DNA of 46,155 bases from Oscillospiraceae bacterium (lineage in GTDB: Bacteria > Bacillota > Clostridia > Oscillospirales > Acutalibacteraceae), in NCBI GenBank assembly GCA_902787025.1, contig CADAER010000006.1, positions 1-46,155 of the forward strand. The letters run 5' to 3'. This document shows positions 24,077 to 32,216 of this stretch, in pieces. Numbering within the stretch: position 1 is the first letter of the stretch; every line of letters begins with the position of its first letter. The translations under genes were made by a program, and so were the position numbers. Below the pieces are notes generated by a model. That model worked only from the letters and a program-made list of their open reading frames with translations, was not told the DNA's origin and ran no database searches.

Positions 24077-25150
24077 ATGCTCGACAAACTTAAAAACATA
24101 GAAGAAAAATTTGAAGAAATAGAAAGAAAACTCTTTGACCCGGATGTTGTCTCGGACATTGAGCAATACAGGAAGCTGCTCAAAGAGCAGAAGCGCATTA
24201 CGCCTGTTGTGGAGAAATTCCGCGAATACAAGAAGGCGAAAGAGGCTTTTGACGAGAGCAAAGCTCTGCTTGACGCGGGCGGGCTCGACAAGGATTTCCG
24301 CGAGCTGGTCGAGGATGAATACGAGACGGCGGGCGAGGATATAAAAAGGATAAACGAGGAACTGAAACTCCTGCTTCTGCCGAAAGACCCGAACGACGAG
24401 AAAAGCGTTATTGTAGAAATCCGCGCGGGCACGGGAGGCGAGGAGGCGGCGCTTTTCGCGGGCGACCTTTTCCGCATGTATTCGATGTATGCCGAGGCGA
24501 AGGGCTGGCAGGCGGAGATAGTAAACGCGAACGAGACGGAGCTCGGCGGATACAAGGAAATCACATTTACGATTGAGGGCGACGGCGCCTATTCGAGATT
24601 CAAGTTCGAGGCGGGCGTTCACCGTGTGCAGAGAGTGCCCGAGACCGAGAGTCAGGGAAGGATTCAGACCTCAGCCGTTACCGTCGCGGTGCTTCCCGAG
24701 GCGGAGGAGGTTGACATTGAAATCAATCCCGCCGATCTGCATATAGATTATTTCCGCGCAAGCGGAGCGGGCGGTCAGAAGGTAAATAAAACCTCGTCGG
24801 CGGTCAGACTTATCCACATTCCCACGGGAACGGTGGTCGAGTGCCAGGACGAGAGAAGCCAATACAAGAACAAGGACCGCGCGATGAGCATCCTGCGTTC
24901 ACGAATACTTGAGGAGGAGCGCAAGAAGAACAGCGACGCCATCGCGGGCGAGCGCGCGAGACAGGTGGGCTCGGGCGACAGGAGCGAGAGAATCCGCACC
25001 TACAACTACCACGAGGGCAGAGTGACCGACCACCGCATCGGACTGACGCTCTATAAAATTGACGCGATACTGAACGGAGACCTCGACGAGATAGTCGATG
25101 CTCTGATAACCGCCGACACGGCGGAAAAACTGAAAGCCGAAGAAGAATGA
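24077..25150 (+). CDS. prfA: Peptide chain release factor 1
   Basis: The protein has 357 residues, the normal RF1 length. The peptidyl-tRNA hydrolysis motif GGQ stands in ASGAGGQKVNKTSSAVR. The stop-codon reading tripeptide region is RVPETESQGRIQTSA, the PxT motif of RF1 (here PET), which distinguishes it from the SPF of RF2. GSGDRSERIRTYNYHEGRVTDHRI near the end is likewise RF1-specific in form. It recognises UAA and UAG on the ribosome. The methyltransferase gene prmC, often adjacent in Firmicutes, is absent here; the next gene is the Sua5-CoaE fusion, one base after the stop. Confidence 0.97.
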   Translation: MLDKLKNIEEKFEEIERKLFDPDVVSDIEQYRKLLKEQKRITPVVEKFREYKKAKEAFDESKALLDAGGLDKDFRELVEDEYETAGEDIKRINEELKLLLLPKDPNDEKSVIVEIRAGTGGEEAALFAGDLFRMYSMYAEAKGWQAEIVNANETELGGYKEITFTIEGDGAYSRFKFEAGVHRVQRVPETESQGRIQTSAVTVAVLPEAEEVDIEINPADLHIDYFRASGAGGQKVNKTSSAVRLIHIPTGTVVECQDERSQYKNKDRAMSILRSRILEEERKKNSDAIAGERARQVGSGDRSERIRTYNYHEGRVTDHRIGLTLYKIDAILNGDLDEIVDALITADTAEKLKAEEE

Positions 25151-25151
25151 T

Positions 25152-26777
25152 ATGAAAACTGAAATTCTGAAAATCGAAGACATAACAAAGGACGCCGCTC
25201 TCATTGAGAAGGCGGGGAAAACCCTGCGCGAGGGCGGGCTTGTCGCCGTGCCGACGGAGACGGTTTACGGGCTTGCGGCTAACGCGCTCGACCCCGCCGC
25301 CGTCAAAAATATTTTCGAGGCGAAGGGCAGGCCTTCGGACAACCCGCTTATTGTTCACGTGGCGGACAAAAGCGGAGCGGAGCGCCTTTTTGAGAAAACG
25401 GATGAGAGATTTGACGCTCTCGCGGAAAAATTCTGGCCCGGTCCGCTGACCGTGATTATGAAAAAATCGGATATTGTTCCCGATATCACAAGCGGAGGGC
25501 TTGACACGATAGCGGTTCGCTGTCCGTCTCATCCCGTGGCAAACGCGATAATCAGGGCGGCGGGCGTGCCGATAGCCGCTCCGAGCGCGAACACCTCGGG
25601 CAAGCCGAGCCCGACCACGGCTCAGCACGTGGCAGACGATTTGTCGGGAAAAATCGACCTTATTGTTGACGGCGGAAAATGCGAGATAGGCGTTGAGTCA
25701 ACGGTCATCACGCTCGCGACTCAGCCGCCGAGACTTCTGCGCCCGGGAAAAATCACGCCTGAGGAATTGCAGGAAATTCTGCCCGACCTCATAATCGACA
25801 ATGCGGTGTTCTCGGAACTCGCGAGCGGGGAAAAGGCGCAGTCGCCGGGTATGAAATACAAGCACTACGCTCCCGAGGCGGAGGTTGTTCTGCTCAGGGG
25901 CAGTCTCGAAAACGCGGTCAAATACATCAACAAATACGGCAACGCGGAGAGCGTGGCGGTCTGCTTCAGCGGAGAGAAGAACAACTTTGACATACCCGCG
26001 GTTGAATACGGACTTGAAAACGACGGGTTAAGCCTCGCTTCGAATCTGTTTTATGTGCTGCGCAAGGTTGACGACCTGGGCTTTTCGCGCGCTTTCGTGC
26101 GCTGCCCGAAGCCTGTGGGACTCGGGCTGGCGGTCTATAACAGGCTGCTTCGCTCGGCGGCGTTCCATGTGGTTGACGTTGACAAGCGTCTGCCCGTCAT
26201 AGGGCTTACGGGACCGACGGGAGCGGGCAAATCGACCGTCGCCAAATATTTTGTTGAAAACGGCTTTTATCTTATCGACGGCGATATTCTGGCAAGAGAG
26301 GCGGTAAAGAACAGCGTTGTTCTCGCCAATCTCGCGAAGGAGTTCGGTCAGGATATCATAAATGAGGACGGCAGTTTAAACCGCAGGCTTACGGCGGACA
26401 GGGCTTTCGCGACACCCGAAAAGACGAAGGCGCTCAACGCCATCACACATCCCGCGATTACGGCGCTGACCTATATTGAAATCACGAGGGCGGACAGAAG
26501 CGACTCGAAGGGCGTTATCATCGACGCCGCCGCTCTTCTGCAAAGCCCGATTATCAATATGTGCGATATGCTCGTCTGCGTTATCGCTCCCAAAGAGGAA
26601 AGGGTGCAGAGAATCGTTGAGAGGGACGGCATCACCGTCGAGCAGGCTCTCACGAGGATAAACGCGCAGAAGCCCGAACAGTATTACATTGACAACACGG
26701 ATTATATGATAAGCAACGCGAAGGGCGAGGATTTTCACGCGAAGGCGGATGAAATACTCGCACAGGCGCTGAAATAA
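25152..26777 (+). CDS. Fusion: threonylcarbamoyl-AMP synthase (Sua5) plus dephospho-CoA kinase (CoaE)
   Basis: The protein has 541 residues. Residues 1-335 form a full Sua5 protein: the YrdC domain (VPTETVYGLAANA, KGRPSDNPL, FWPGPLT, AAPSANTSGKPSPT), the interdomain SPGMKYKHYAP (231-241) and the Sua5 C-terminal domain. It makes threonylcarbamoyl-AMP from threonine, bicarbonate and ATP for tRNA t6A37. Residues 347-541 form a dephospho-CoA kinase: P-loop GLTGPTGAGKST (351-362), LIDGDILAREAV, a NAITHP region and a late QRIVERDG lid. It phosphorylates dephospho-CoA to CoA. The frame is continuous with no stop or internal ribosome site at the join, so one polypeptide should do both steps. It is cytoplasmic, directly after prfA and before a transglycosylase gene. 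Confidence 0.9.
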   Translation: MKTEILKIEDITKDAALIEKAGKTLREGGLVAVPTETVYGLAANALDPAAVKNIFEAKGRPSDNPLIVHVADKSGAERLFEKTDERFDALAEKFWPGPLTVIMKKSDIVPDITSGGLDTIAVRCPSHPVANAIIRAAGVPIAAPSANTSGKPSPTTAQHVADDLSGKIDLIVDGGKCEIGVESTVITLATQPPRLLRPGKITPEELQEILPDLIIDNAVFSELASGEKAQSPGMKYKHYAPEAEVVLLRGSLENAVKYINKYGNAESVAVCFSGEKNNFDIPAVEYGLENDGLSLASNLFYVLRKVDDLGFSRAFVRCPKPVGLGLAVYNRLLRSAAFHVVDVDKRLPVIGLTGPTGAGKSTVAKYFVENGFYLIDGDILAREAVKNSVVLANLAKEFGQDIINEDGSLNRRLTADRAFATPEKTKALNAITHPAITALTYIEITRADRSDSKGVIIDAAALLQSPIINMCDMLVCVIAPKEERVQRIVERDGITVEQALTRINAQKPEQYYIDNTDYMISNAKGEDFHAKADEILAQALK

Positions 26778-26788
26778 CGGGAGAAAAA

Positions 26789-27334
26789 ATGAAAAAAGCA
26801 GGCGCGGCGATACTCGCGCTCGTCATACTCGCGTGCGGAGTTCTGCTGTGCGCAAAGCCGTATGAGAGAGCGGTTGTATATCCGAAAAAATACAGCGATC
26901 TGATTGAAAAATACAGCGCGGAATACGGGTTGGAGGAAAATCTTCTTTATGCGGTGGTCTGCACGGAGAGCGGTTTTGACAAAGACGCGGTCTCGGACGC
27001 GGGGGCGATAGGTCTTACGCAGATAACGGAGGAGACTTACGACTGGATAAAATGGAAGCTCGGCGACGAAGGGCAGTTCAGCGACCTGTTCGAGCCTGAG
27101 ACATCGGTGAGATACGGCGCGTATTTTATGGGTTTTCTGCTAGCCGATTTCGGCGATTACCGGACTGCCGCGGCGGCTTATCACGCGGGCAGGGCGAAGG
27201 TTCACTCCTGGCTGGAAAACGGGGAGTATTCGTCTGACGGAGAGACGCTCGACGTGATACCGTCGAAGGACACGGCGCATTATGTCGCGAAAATCACGAG
27301 GGCTTACGAAAAATACAATTCACTTTATGAATAA
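26789..27334 (+). CDS. Membrane-anchored lytic transglycosylase (SLT family)
   Basis: The protein has 181 residues. An N-terminal signal/anchor (5-22) is followed by a soluble-lytic-transglycosylase domain: LLYAVVCTESGFDKDAVSDAG with the catalytic Glu in TESGF, AIGLTQIT, RYGAYFMGFLL, and AAYHAGRAKV, the family's AYNAG equivalent with His for Asn. It cleaves peptidoglycan between MurNAc and GlcNAc on the outer face. GGGAG lies ahead of the ATG, 11 bases after the fusion gene. It ends 13 bases before the aminopeptidase start. Confidence 0.9.
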   Translation: MKKAGAAILALVILACGVLLCAKPYERAVVYPKKYSDLIEKYSAEYGLEENLLYAVVCTESGFDKDAVSDAGAIGLTQITEETYDWIKWKLGDEGQFSDLFEPETSVRYGAYFMGFLLADFGDYRTAAAAYHAGRAKVHSWLENGEYSSDGETLDVIPSKDTAHYVAKITRAYEKYNSLYE

Positions 27335-27347
27335 AGGAGAACAAGCG

Positions 27348-28751
27348 ATGAGTAAAGAAAAGAACGCAACCGAAACGCTCAAGGAGGAGCTTTTCGCCGA
27401 CCGCAGAAACGGAGCGGTCAAAATGGGCGCTGAAATCAAAAAGGCGTTTGATTACTGCGGAGGCTACATTGATTTTATGAACGCCTGCCGCACGGAGAGG
27501 GAATGCGCCGCTTTTATTACCGCCGAAGCGGAAAAGAGAGGCTTTTCGCCTTTTGACAAAAGCAGAAAATACTCGGCGGGCGACAAGGTTTATTTCAACA
27601 ACAGGGGCAAGAGCGTCGTTCTCTGCGTTTTCGGAAAGAAACCGCTGAGCGAGGGCGCGAAAATCGTCGCCTCGCATATCGACTCACCCCGCCTTGATTT
27701 AAAGCCCAATCCGCTTTACGAGGATAACGAGCTTGCGTATTTCAAGACTCACTACTACGGCGGAATAAAGAAATATCAGTGGACGGTAATGCCTCTCGCC
27801 CTGCACGGCGTTGTCATGAAGAAAAACGGCGAAAAGGTTACGGTGCGCATAGGCGATTCCGACGGCGAGCCGAGGTTTGTAATCACCGACCTTCTGCCGC
27901 ATCTCGCGGACGAGCAGGAGAAGAGAACGCTCGCGGACGGCATAAAGGGTGAGGAGCTTAATATTCTCATCGGTTCCCTGCCGCTCAAGAACGGCGAGGG
28001 CGGAGACCTTGTGAAGCTCGCGATAATGAAGATAATCAACGAGAAATACGGTATAGTCGAGGACGACTTTATGACAGCCGAACTCGAAGCCGTTCCCGCA
28101 TACCCCGCCTGCGATCTCGGGTTTGACCGCAGCCTTGTGGGCGCCTACGGACACGACGACAGAGTCTGCGCCTACCCCGCTTTCACATCCCTGCTTGACG
28201 CGAAGGCGCCAAAATACACGGGAATAGCCGTTCTCACCGACAAGGAGGAGACGGGCAGCGACGGAGTTACGGGACTCAATTCCGCGTATCTCAAGCATTT
28301 TATTTATGACATCGCGGAAAATCAGGGGTTTGAAGGCAGGGACGTCATCCGCAGGTGCGAGTGTCTTTCCGCCGACGTTAACGCGGGCTTCGACCCCGTA
28401 TTCCCCTCGGTTCACGACAAGCTCAACGCCGCTTATCTCAACAAGGGCATAGTGCTGACGAAATACACGGGGGCGCGCGGAAAGGGAGGAACATCCGACG
28501 CGAACGCGGAATTCCTCGGAAAGGTTACGAAGATTTTCAACGACGCCTGCGTTCTCTGGCAGACGGGCGAGCTCGGAAAGGTTGACGAGGGCGGCGGAGG
28601 AACGGTAGCGAAATATCTCGCGAACACGGGTATTGAGGTAGTCGATGTGGGCGTTCCGATGCTCTGCATGCACGCTCCGTTCGAGGTCGCGGCGAAGATA
28701 GACATTTACAGCGCATACAAGGGCTTCAAGGCCTTTTTCGAACAGAAATAA
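27348..28751 (+). CDS. M18 family aminopeptidase
   Basis: The protein has 467 residues with the M18 (aspartyl aminopeptidase/aminopeptidase I) signatures: ASHIDSPRLDLKPNPL, GAYGHDDRVCAYPAF (metal-bridging Asp), TDKEETGSDGVTGLNS (catalytic and metal Glu), SADVNAGFDP and CMHAPFEVAAKIDIY with the last metal His. A di-zinc cytoplasmic exopeptidase taking N-terminal residues from peptides is expected. I chose the ATG at 27348 because AAAGGAGA precedes it; longer in-frame starts overlap the transglycosylase gene. Its TAA shares a base with the ATG of the TRIC gene. Confidence 0.93.
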   Translation: MSKEKNATETLKEELFADRRNGAVKMGAEIKKAFDYCGGYIDFMNACRTERECAAFITAEAEKRGFSPFDKSRKYSAGDKVYFNNRGKSVVLCVFGKKPLSEGAKIVASHIDSPRLDLKPNPLYEDNELAYFKTHYYGGIKKYQWTVMPLALHGVVMKKNGEKVTVRIGDSDGEPRFVITDLLPHLADEQEKRTLADGIKGEELNILIGSLPLKNGEGGDLVKLAIMKIINEKYGIVEDDFMTAELEAVPAYPACDLGFDRSLVGAYGHDDRVCAYPAFTSLLDAKAPKYTGIAVLTDKEETGSDGVTGLNSAYLKHFIYDIAENQGFEGRDVIRRCECLSADVNAGFDPVFPSVHDKLNAAYLNKGIVLTKYTGARGKGGTSDANAEFLGKVTKIFNDACVLWQTGELGKVDEGGGGTVAKYLANTGIEVVDVGVPMLCMHAPFEVAAKIDIYSAYKGFKAFFEQK

Positions 28752-29380
28752 TGGATGAAATTTATGTGCTCGCCTTCGAGCTTCTCGGGACGGCGGCTTT
28801 CGCCGTTTCGGGCGCGCTCAAGGCGGTCGGCAAAAAGATGGATGTTCTCGGAGTGATGATTTTAGGTCTCACGACCGCGGTGGGCGGAGGAATAATCCGC
28901 GACATCACTCTCGGATACACGCCTCCCGCGGCGTTCCGCAACCCGATATACTCGCTGGTCGCCCTGATAATTTCGCTTGTTGTTTTTCTGCCTCCGGTGC
29001 GGAAATCAATCGGCAGGCACGAGGCGGCGTTCAACAACATATTCACCGTGGTTGACGCGGTGGGTCTCGGCGTGTTCACGGTAATCGGCATACAGGCGGC
29101 TCACGCGGAGACGAACGCGCACGGGGTTTATCTCTACCTTTTCGTGGGCGTTGTAACGGGCGTGGGCGGCGGAGTTCTGCGCGACATTTTCGCGGGGGAA
29201 AAGCCCTCGATTTTCGTCGAGCATATATATGCCACCGCCTCGATTCTCGGAGCGACCGTCTGCATTATTCTTTGGGAGCCTGCGGGACGCGCCGTCGCGA
29301 TGCTGACGGGACTTGTTCTCGTTATTGTGCTGCGTGTGCTTTCGGCTTTCAACAAATGGAATCTGCCCAAGGCGGAATGA
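28751..29380 (+). CDS. TRIC-type cation channel family protein (UPF0126)
   Basis: The protein has 209 residues with six or seven membrane helices arranged as an internal duplication. The paired glycine signatures are TTAVGGGIIRDITLG in the first half and GVVTGVGGGVLRDIFAGEKP in the second, each with the conserved GGG-RD. Prokaryotic TRIC proteins are trimeric monovalent cation channels, and UPF0126 members have also been linked to glycine uptake in some bacteria, so the substrate is open. The start overlaps the aminopeptidase stop by one base (TAATG), implying translational coupling. Confidence 0.9.
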   Translation: MDEIYVLAFELLGTAAFAVSGALKAVGKKMDVLGVMILGLTTAVGGGIIRDITLGYTPPAAFRNPIYSLVALIISLVVFLPPVRKSIGRHEAAFNNIFTVVDAVGLGVFTVIGIQAAHAETNAHGVYLYLFVGVVTGVGGGVLRDIFAGEKPSIFVEHIYATASILGATVCIILWEPAGRAVAMLTGLVLVIVLRVLSAFNKWNLPKAE

Positions 29381-29436
29381 GGGGCGGAAAAAGACACAGG
29401 TAAGTTTTCAACCGACTGACAGGAGGGTATTGCAAT

Positions 29437-31440
29437 ATGATTAAATTATCCAAGCTCGGAACGGGATTTGAGCTGTCGCGAAACGGCAGGAGGCTCTTTT
29501 CCGCGACGCCGGGCACAGAAATTTTCAAGGTGGGCTCGGGAAAAAGCGAGTACACGATGAACCGCGGAAGTTTCTCGGTAAACGAGAAAATCCGCAACAA
29601 AAGGGGAGTTATCTTCAAAAGCGCGATGATAAGCGGCGACACCGCCGTGATGATTCTCTCCGAGGGCTCCGCGGAGCTGCGGGTGAACGGCGACAGAATC
29701 GAAGTGAGCTTCGAGGGCTTTGACGACTGCAACAGGATGTGGTTCAATCTTCCCGCGTCGGAGAACGAGCATTTTTACGGCACGGGCGAGATTTTCAGCG
29801 AGTTTGACCTGCGCGGAAAGAAAAGCGACGTATGGGTAAGCGAGCATATAAACGCGAAATCCATAGTCAAAAAGCTTGCCAAAATCGCGGTCGGAATGAA
29901 GGATTCCACGCGCAAGGAGGATTTCTCGCACTACGAGACATACTACGCGCAGCCGACTTATCTGAGTTCGGACAAATACTATTTTCACTCGTTCAACAAC
30001 GCGCGCACGCAGTTCGATTTCACGCCGAAAAAGCATGTCGTGATGAAGACCGACAGCATTAGTGGCTTCTGCATGGGCTGGGGGGACACCTTCGAGGATG
30101 TTCTCGCCGACCTTACGGAAGTTGTCGGCAGACAGCCCGAGCTTCCCGACTGGGTTTACGACGGTGAGATTCTGGGAATTCAGGGCGGCACCGATATTAT
30201 GATGAGCAAGGTGAAAAACACGCTCGACCACGGTATGAAGGTAAACGGCGTCTGGATTCAGGACTGGGAAGGCCGCCGTATTACAGCCGCGGGCAAGCAG
30301 CTTATGTGGAACTGGGAGTGGGACAGAGAGCTTTACCCCGGCCTTGACGAAAAGATTAAGGAGCTCAATTCGCAGGGAATAAAGGTTCTGGGCTACTGCA
30401 ACCCCTTCCTCGCCATTGAAAAACCGCTTTACAAGGAGGCGAGCGAAAAGGGATACTGCGTCAAGGACAAAAACGGAGCGGATTATCTCGTTAAAATCAC
30501 GACATTCCCCGCCGCGATGATAGACCTTACCAACCCCGGCGCGTGGGACTGGATGAAGGGCATAATCAAGAAGAATATGATTGAATTCGGCCTGTCGGGC
30601 TGGATGGCGGATTTCGGCGAGTATCTGCCGACGGACTGCGTTCTCTATAACGGAGCGGACGCCGAAATCATACACAACACCTGGCCCGCGCTCTGGGCGC
30701 AGCTGAACAGGGAGGCTGTCGAGGAGAGCGGAAAGCTCGGCGAGATTTTCTTCTTCACGAGAGCGGGCTACTCCGACACGCCGCGTTACTCGACGATGAT
30801 GTGGAACGGCGACAATCACGTTGATTTTTCGGTAGATTACGGTATGCCGTCGGTTATTCCCGCGATGCTCTCGCTTACCTGCATAGGTTTCGGTCTGAGC
30901 CATTCGGATATAGCGGGCTACACGACCTTCGGTATGCTCAGACGCAGCGAGGAGCTGTATATGCGCTGGGCGGAAATGAACGCTTTTTCGCTTCTGATGA
31001 GGGGACACGAGGGTCTCAACCCCGACCTGAACGCGCAGTTTGACGCGAGCGAGGAGGTTCTCAACCACTCGGCGAAGATGACGCAGCTTCACGCGATGCT
31101 GAAGCCCTACCTCAAAGAGGCGGTCAGACTCAACGCGGAAAAGGGCGTGGGAGTTATCCGTCCGCTGTTCTTCTACTATGACGAGGAGAGAGCCTACACG
31201 GAGGCTTACGAATACCTGCTGGGCAGGGACATTCTTGTAGCGCCCGTCATCCGTCCGAAGACGGCGACGAGAGAGGTCTGGCTCCCGAAGGACGAGTGGA
31301 TTCATCTCGAAACGGGCAAAATCTATTTCGGCGGCACGGTTACGGTCAACGCTCCCGTCGGTCAGCCGCCCGTATTCATTCGCAAAAACGCAGACAGCGC
31401 TCTGCTTGAAACAATCAAAAACATAAATTTCGGAGGATAA
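29437..31440 (+). CDS. GH31 sulfoquinovosidase-like glycosidase with R-to-Q change in the sulfonate pocket
   Basis: The protein has 667 residues. Compared from memory with E. coli YihQ, the functional residues line up at a constant offset of 13: Gln249 (YihQ Gln262, in GIQGGT), Gln275 (Gln288, in WIQDWEG), Trp291 (Trp304, in LMWNW), nucleophile Asp392 (Asp405, in GWMADFGEYLPTD), acid/base Asp459 (Asp472, in WNGDN) and Tyr495 (Tyr508, in IAGY). The exception is Arg301, which is Gln288 here (GKQLMW). YihQ-type enzymes release sulfoquinovose from sulfolipid head groups, and Arg301 contacts the sulfonate. The overall match supports a sulfoquinovosidase origin; the change leaves the present substrate open. 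There is no signal peptide, so it is cytoplasmic. AGGAGGG precedes the ATG. A transaldolase follows after four bases. Confidence 0.8.
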   Translation: MIKLSKLGTGFELSRNGRRLFSATPGTEIFKVGSGKSEYTMNRGSFSVNEKIRNKRGVIFKSAMISGDTAVMILSEGSAELRVNGDRIEVSFEGFDDCNRMWFNLPASENEHFYGTGEIFSEFDLRGKKSDVWVSEHINAKSIVKKLAKIAVGMKDSTRKEDFSHYETYYAQPTYLSSDKYYFHSFNNARTQFDFTPKKHVVMKTDSISGFCMGWGDTFEDVLADLTEVVGRQPELPDWVYDGEILGIQGGTDIMMSKVKNTLDHGMKVNGVWIQDWEGRRITAAGKQLMWNWEWDRELYPGLDEKIKELNSQGIKVLGYCNPFLAIEKPLYKEASEKGYCVKDKNGADYLVKITTFPAAMIDLTNPGAWDWMKGIIKKNMIEFGLSGWMADFGEYLPTDCVLYNGADAEIIHNTWPALWAQLNREAVEESGKLGEIFFFTRAGYSDTPRYSTMMWNGDNHVDFSVDYGMPSVIPAMLSLTCIGFGLSHSDIAGYTTFGMLRRSEELYMRWAEMNAFSLLMRGHEGLNPDLNAQFDASEEVLNHSAKMTQLHAMLKPYLKEAVRLNAEKGVGVIRPLFFYYDEERAYTEAYEYLLGRDILVAPVIRPKTATREVWLPKDEWIHLETGKIYFGGTVTVNAPVGQPPVFIRKNADSALLETIKNINFGG

Positions 31441-31444
31441 TAAA

Positions 31445-32134
31445 ATGAAGTATTTTCTTGACAGCGCGAAAATCGATGAAATCAGAGAGGCGTATTCGAC
31501 CTTCGGTATTGACGGTATCACGACAAACCCGAACCACATTATGAACTCGGGCAAGCCGTTTTACACCGTAATCAAGGAGCTCGCCGATTTCGTTAAGGAG
31601 AACGGTCTTGAGGGTTATGAGAAATTCCCCGTTTCCGTTGAAATCAACCCCCATTTCGACGACGTTGACGAAATGCTTGCCATGGCGCGCAAAATCAGCG
31701 GTATGAGCAAAAACTTCGTTATCAAAATTCCCTGCATTCCTTCGGGAATAACAGCCGCCCGTCTGCTTGAAAAGGAAGGCATCCGCACGAATCTCACCCT
31801 TGTTTTCTCGGCTTCGCAGGCGCTTATCGCGGCGAAGAACGGCTCGCTTTTCGTATCGCCTTTCATCGGCTGGAAGGAGCAGAGCGGCGAGGACTGCGCG
31901 GCTTACATCGCGGACATTGTTGACATTTACAAAAACTACGGCTACTACGGAAAGACAGAGATTATCTGCGCGGCTGTGCGCACGGGCAAGCAGATTGTTG
32001 ACTGCGCCGTCGCCGGAGCGGACATTGTCACCGCCGGCCTTCAGGTCTATAAAGACAGCATGTATCACCCCTTCACAGACCTCGGTCTCACCCGCTTCCA
32101 GAACGCGTGGGACAAGACCATTACGGAGGAATAA
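31445..32134 (+). CDS. Transaldolase family protein, sulfofructose-transaldolase candidate
   Basis: The protein has 229 residues, the short single-domain transaldolase/fructose-6-phosphate-aldolase class. Asp6 (FLDSAK), Asn28 (GITTNPNH) and Schiff-base Lys94 (NFVIKIPC) are placed as in this class, with TLVFSASQA, FVSPFIGWKE and a late AGADIVTAGLQVY. It directly follows the sulfoquinovosidase-like gene, its GGAGG overlapping that gene's stop. Firmicutes that use the transaldolase route of sulfoglycolysis cleave sulfofructose with such an enzyme to sulfolactaldehyde and a glycerone unit passed to a phosphosugar. That assignment here rests on context; an ordinary sugar-phosphate transaldolase or aldolase is the alternative. 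The isomerase and sulfolactaldehyde dehydrogenase/reductase are not in the window. Confidence 0.75.
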   Translation: MKYFLDSAKIDEIREAYSTFGIDGITTNPNHIMNSGKPFYTVIKELADFVKENGLEGYEKFPVSVEINPHFDDVDEMLAMARKISGMSKNFVIKIPCIPSGITAARLLEKEGIRTNLTLVFSASQALIAAKNGSLFVSPFIGWKEQSGEDCAAYIADIVDIYKNYGYYGKTEIICAAVRTGKQIVDCAVAGADIVTAGLQVYKDSMYHPFTDLGLTRFQNAWDKTITEE

Positions 32135-32140
32135 GCATAA

Positions 32141-32169
32141 TTGACAATTAAAGAATTGTCCTTTATTAT
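32141..32169 (+). promoter_or_regulatory. Transporter promoter with embedded palindromic operator
   Basis: TTGACA (32141-32146), a 17-base spacer and TATTAT (32164-32169) make a near-consensus promoter. The perfect inverted repeat GACAATT-AAAG-AATTGTC (32143-32160) covers the -35 and most of the spacer, so a bound repressor would block polymerase. The hairpin could also act as a weak terminator for the transaldolase. Confidence 0.7.
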
Positions 32170-32216
32170 ATAAAAAGCATCTTACATTCTTGAATAATTT
32201 AAAAGGAGAATTTGCT

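Noticed and set aside
29446-31554. 702-codon open frame antisense to the GH31 gene
   Set aside because: GC-ending codon bias leaves the opposite strand open; the plus frame has all GH31 catalytic motifs.
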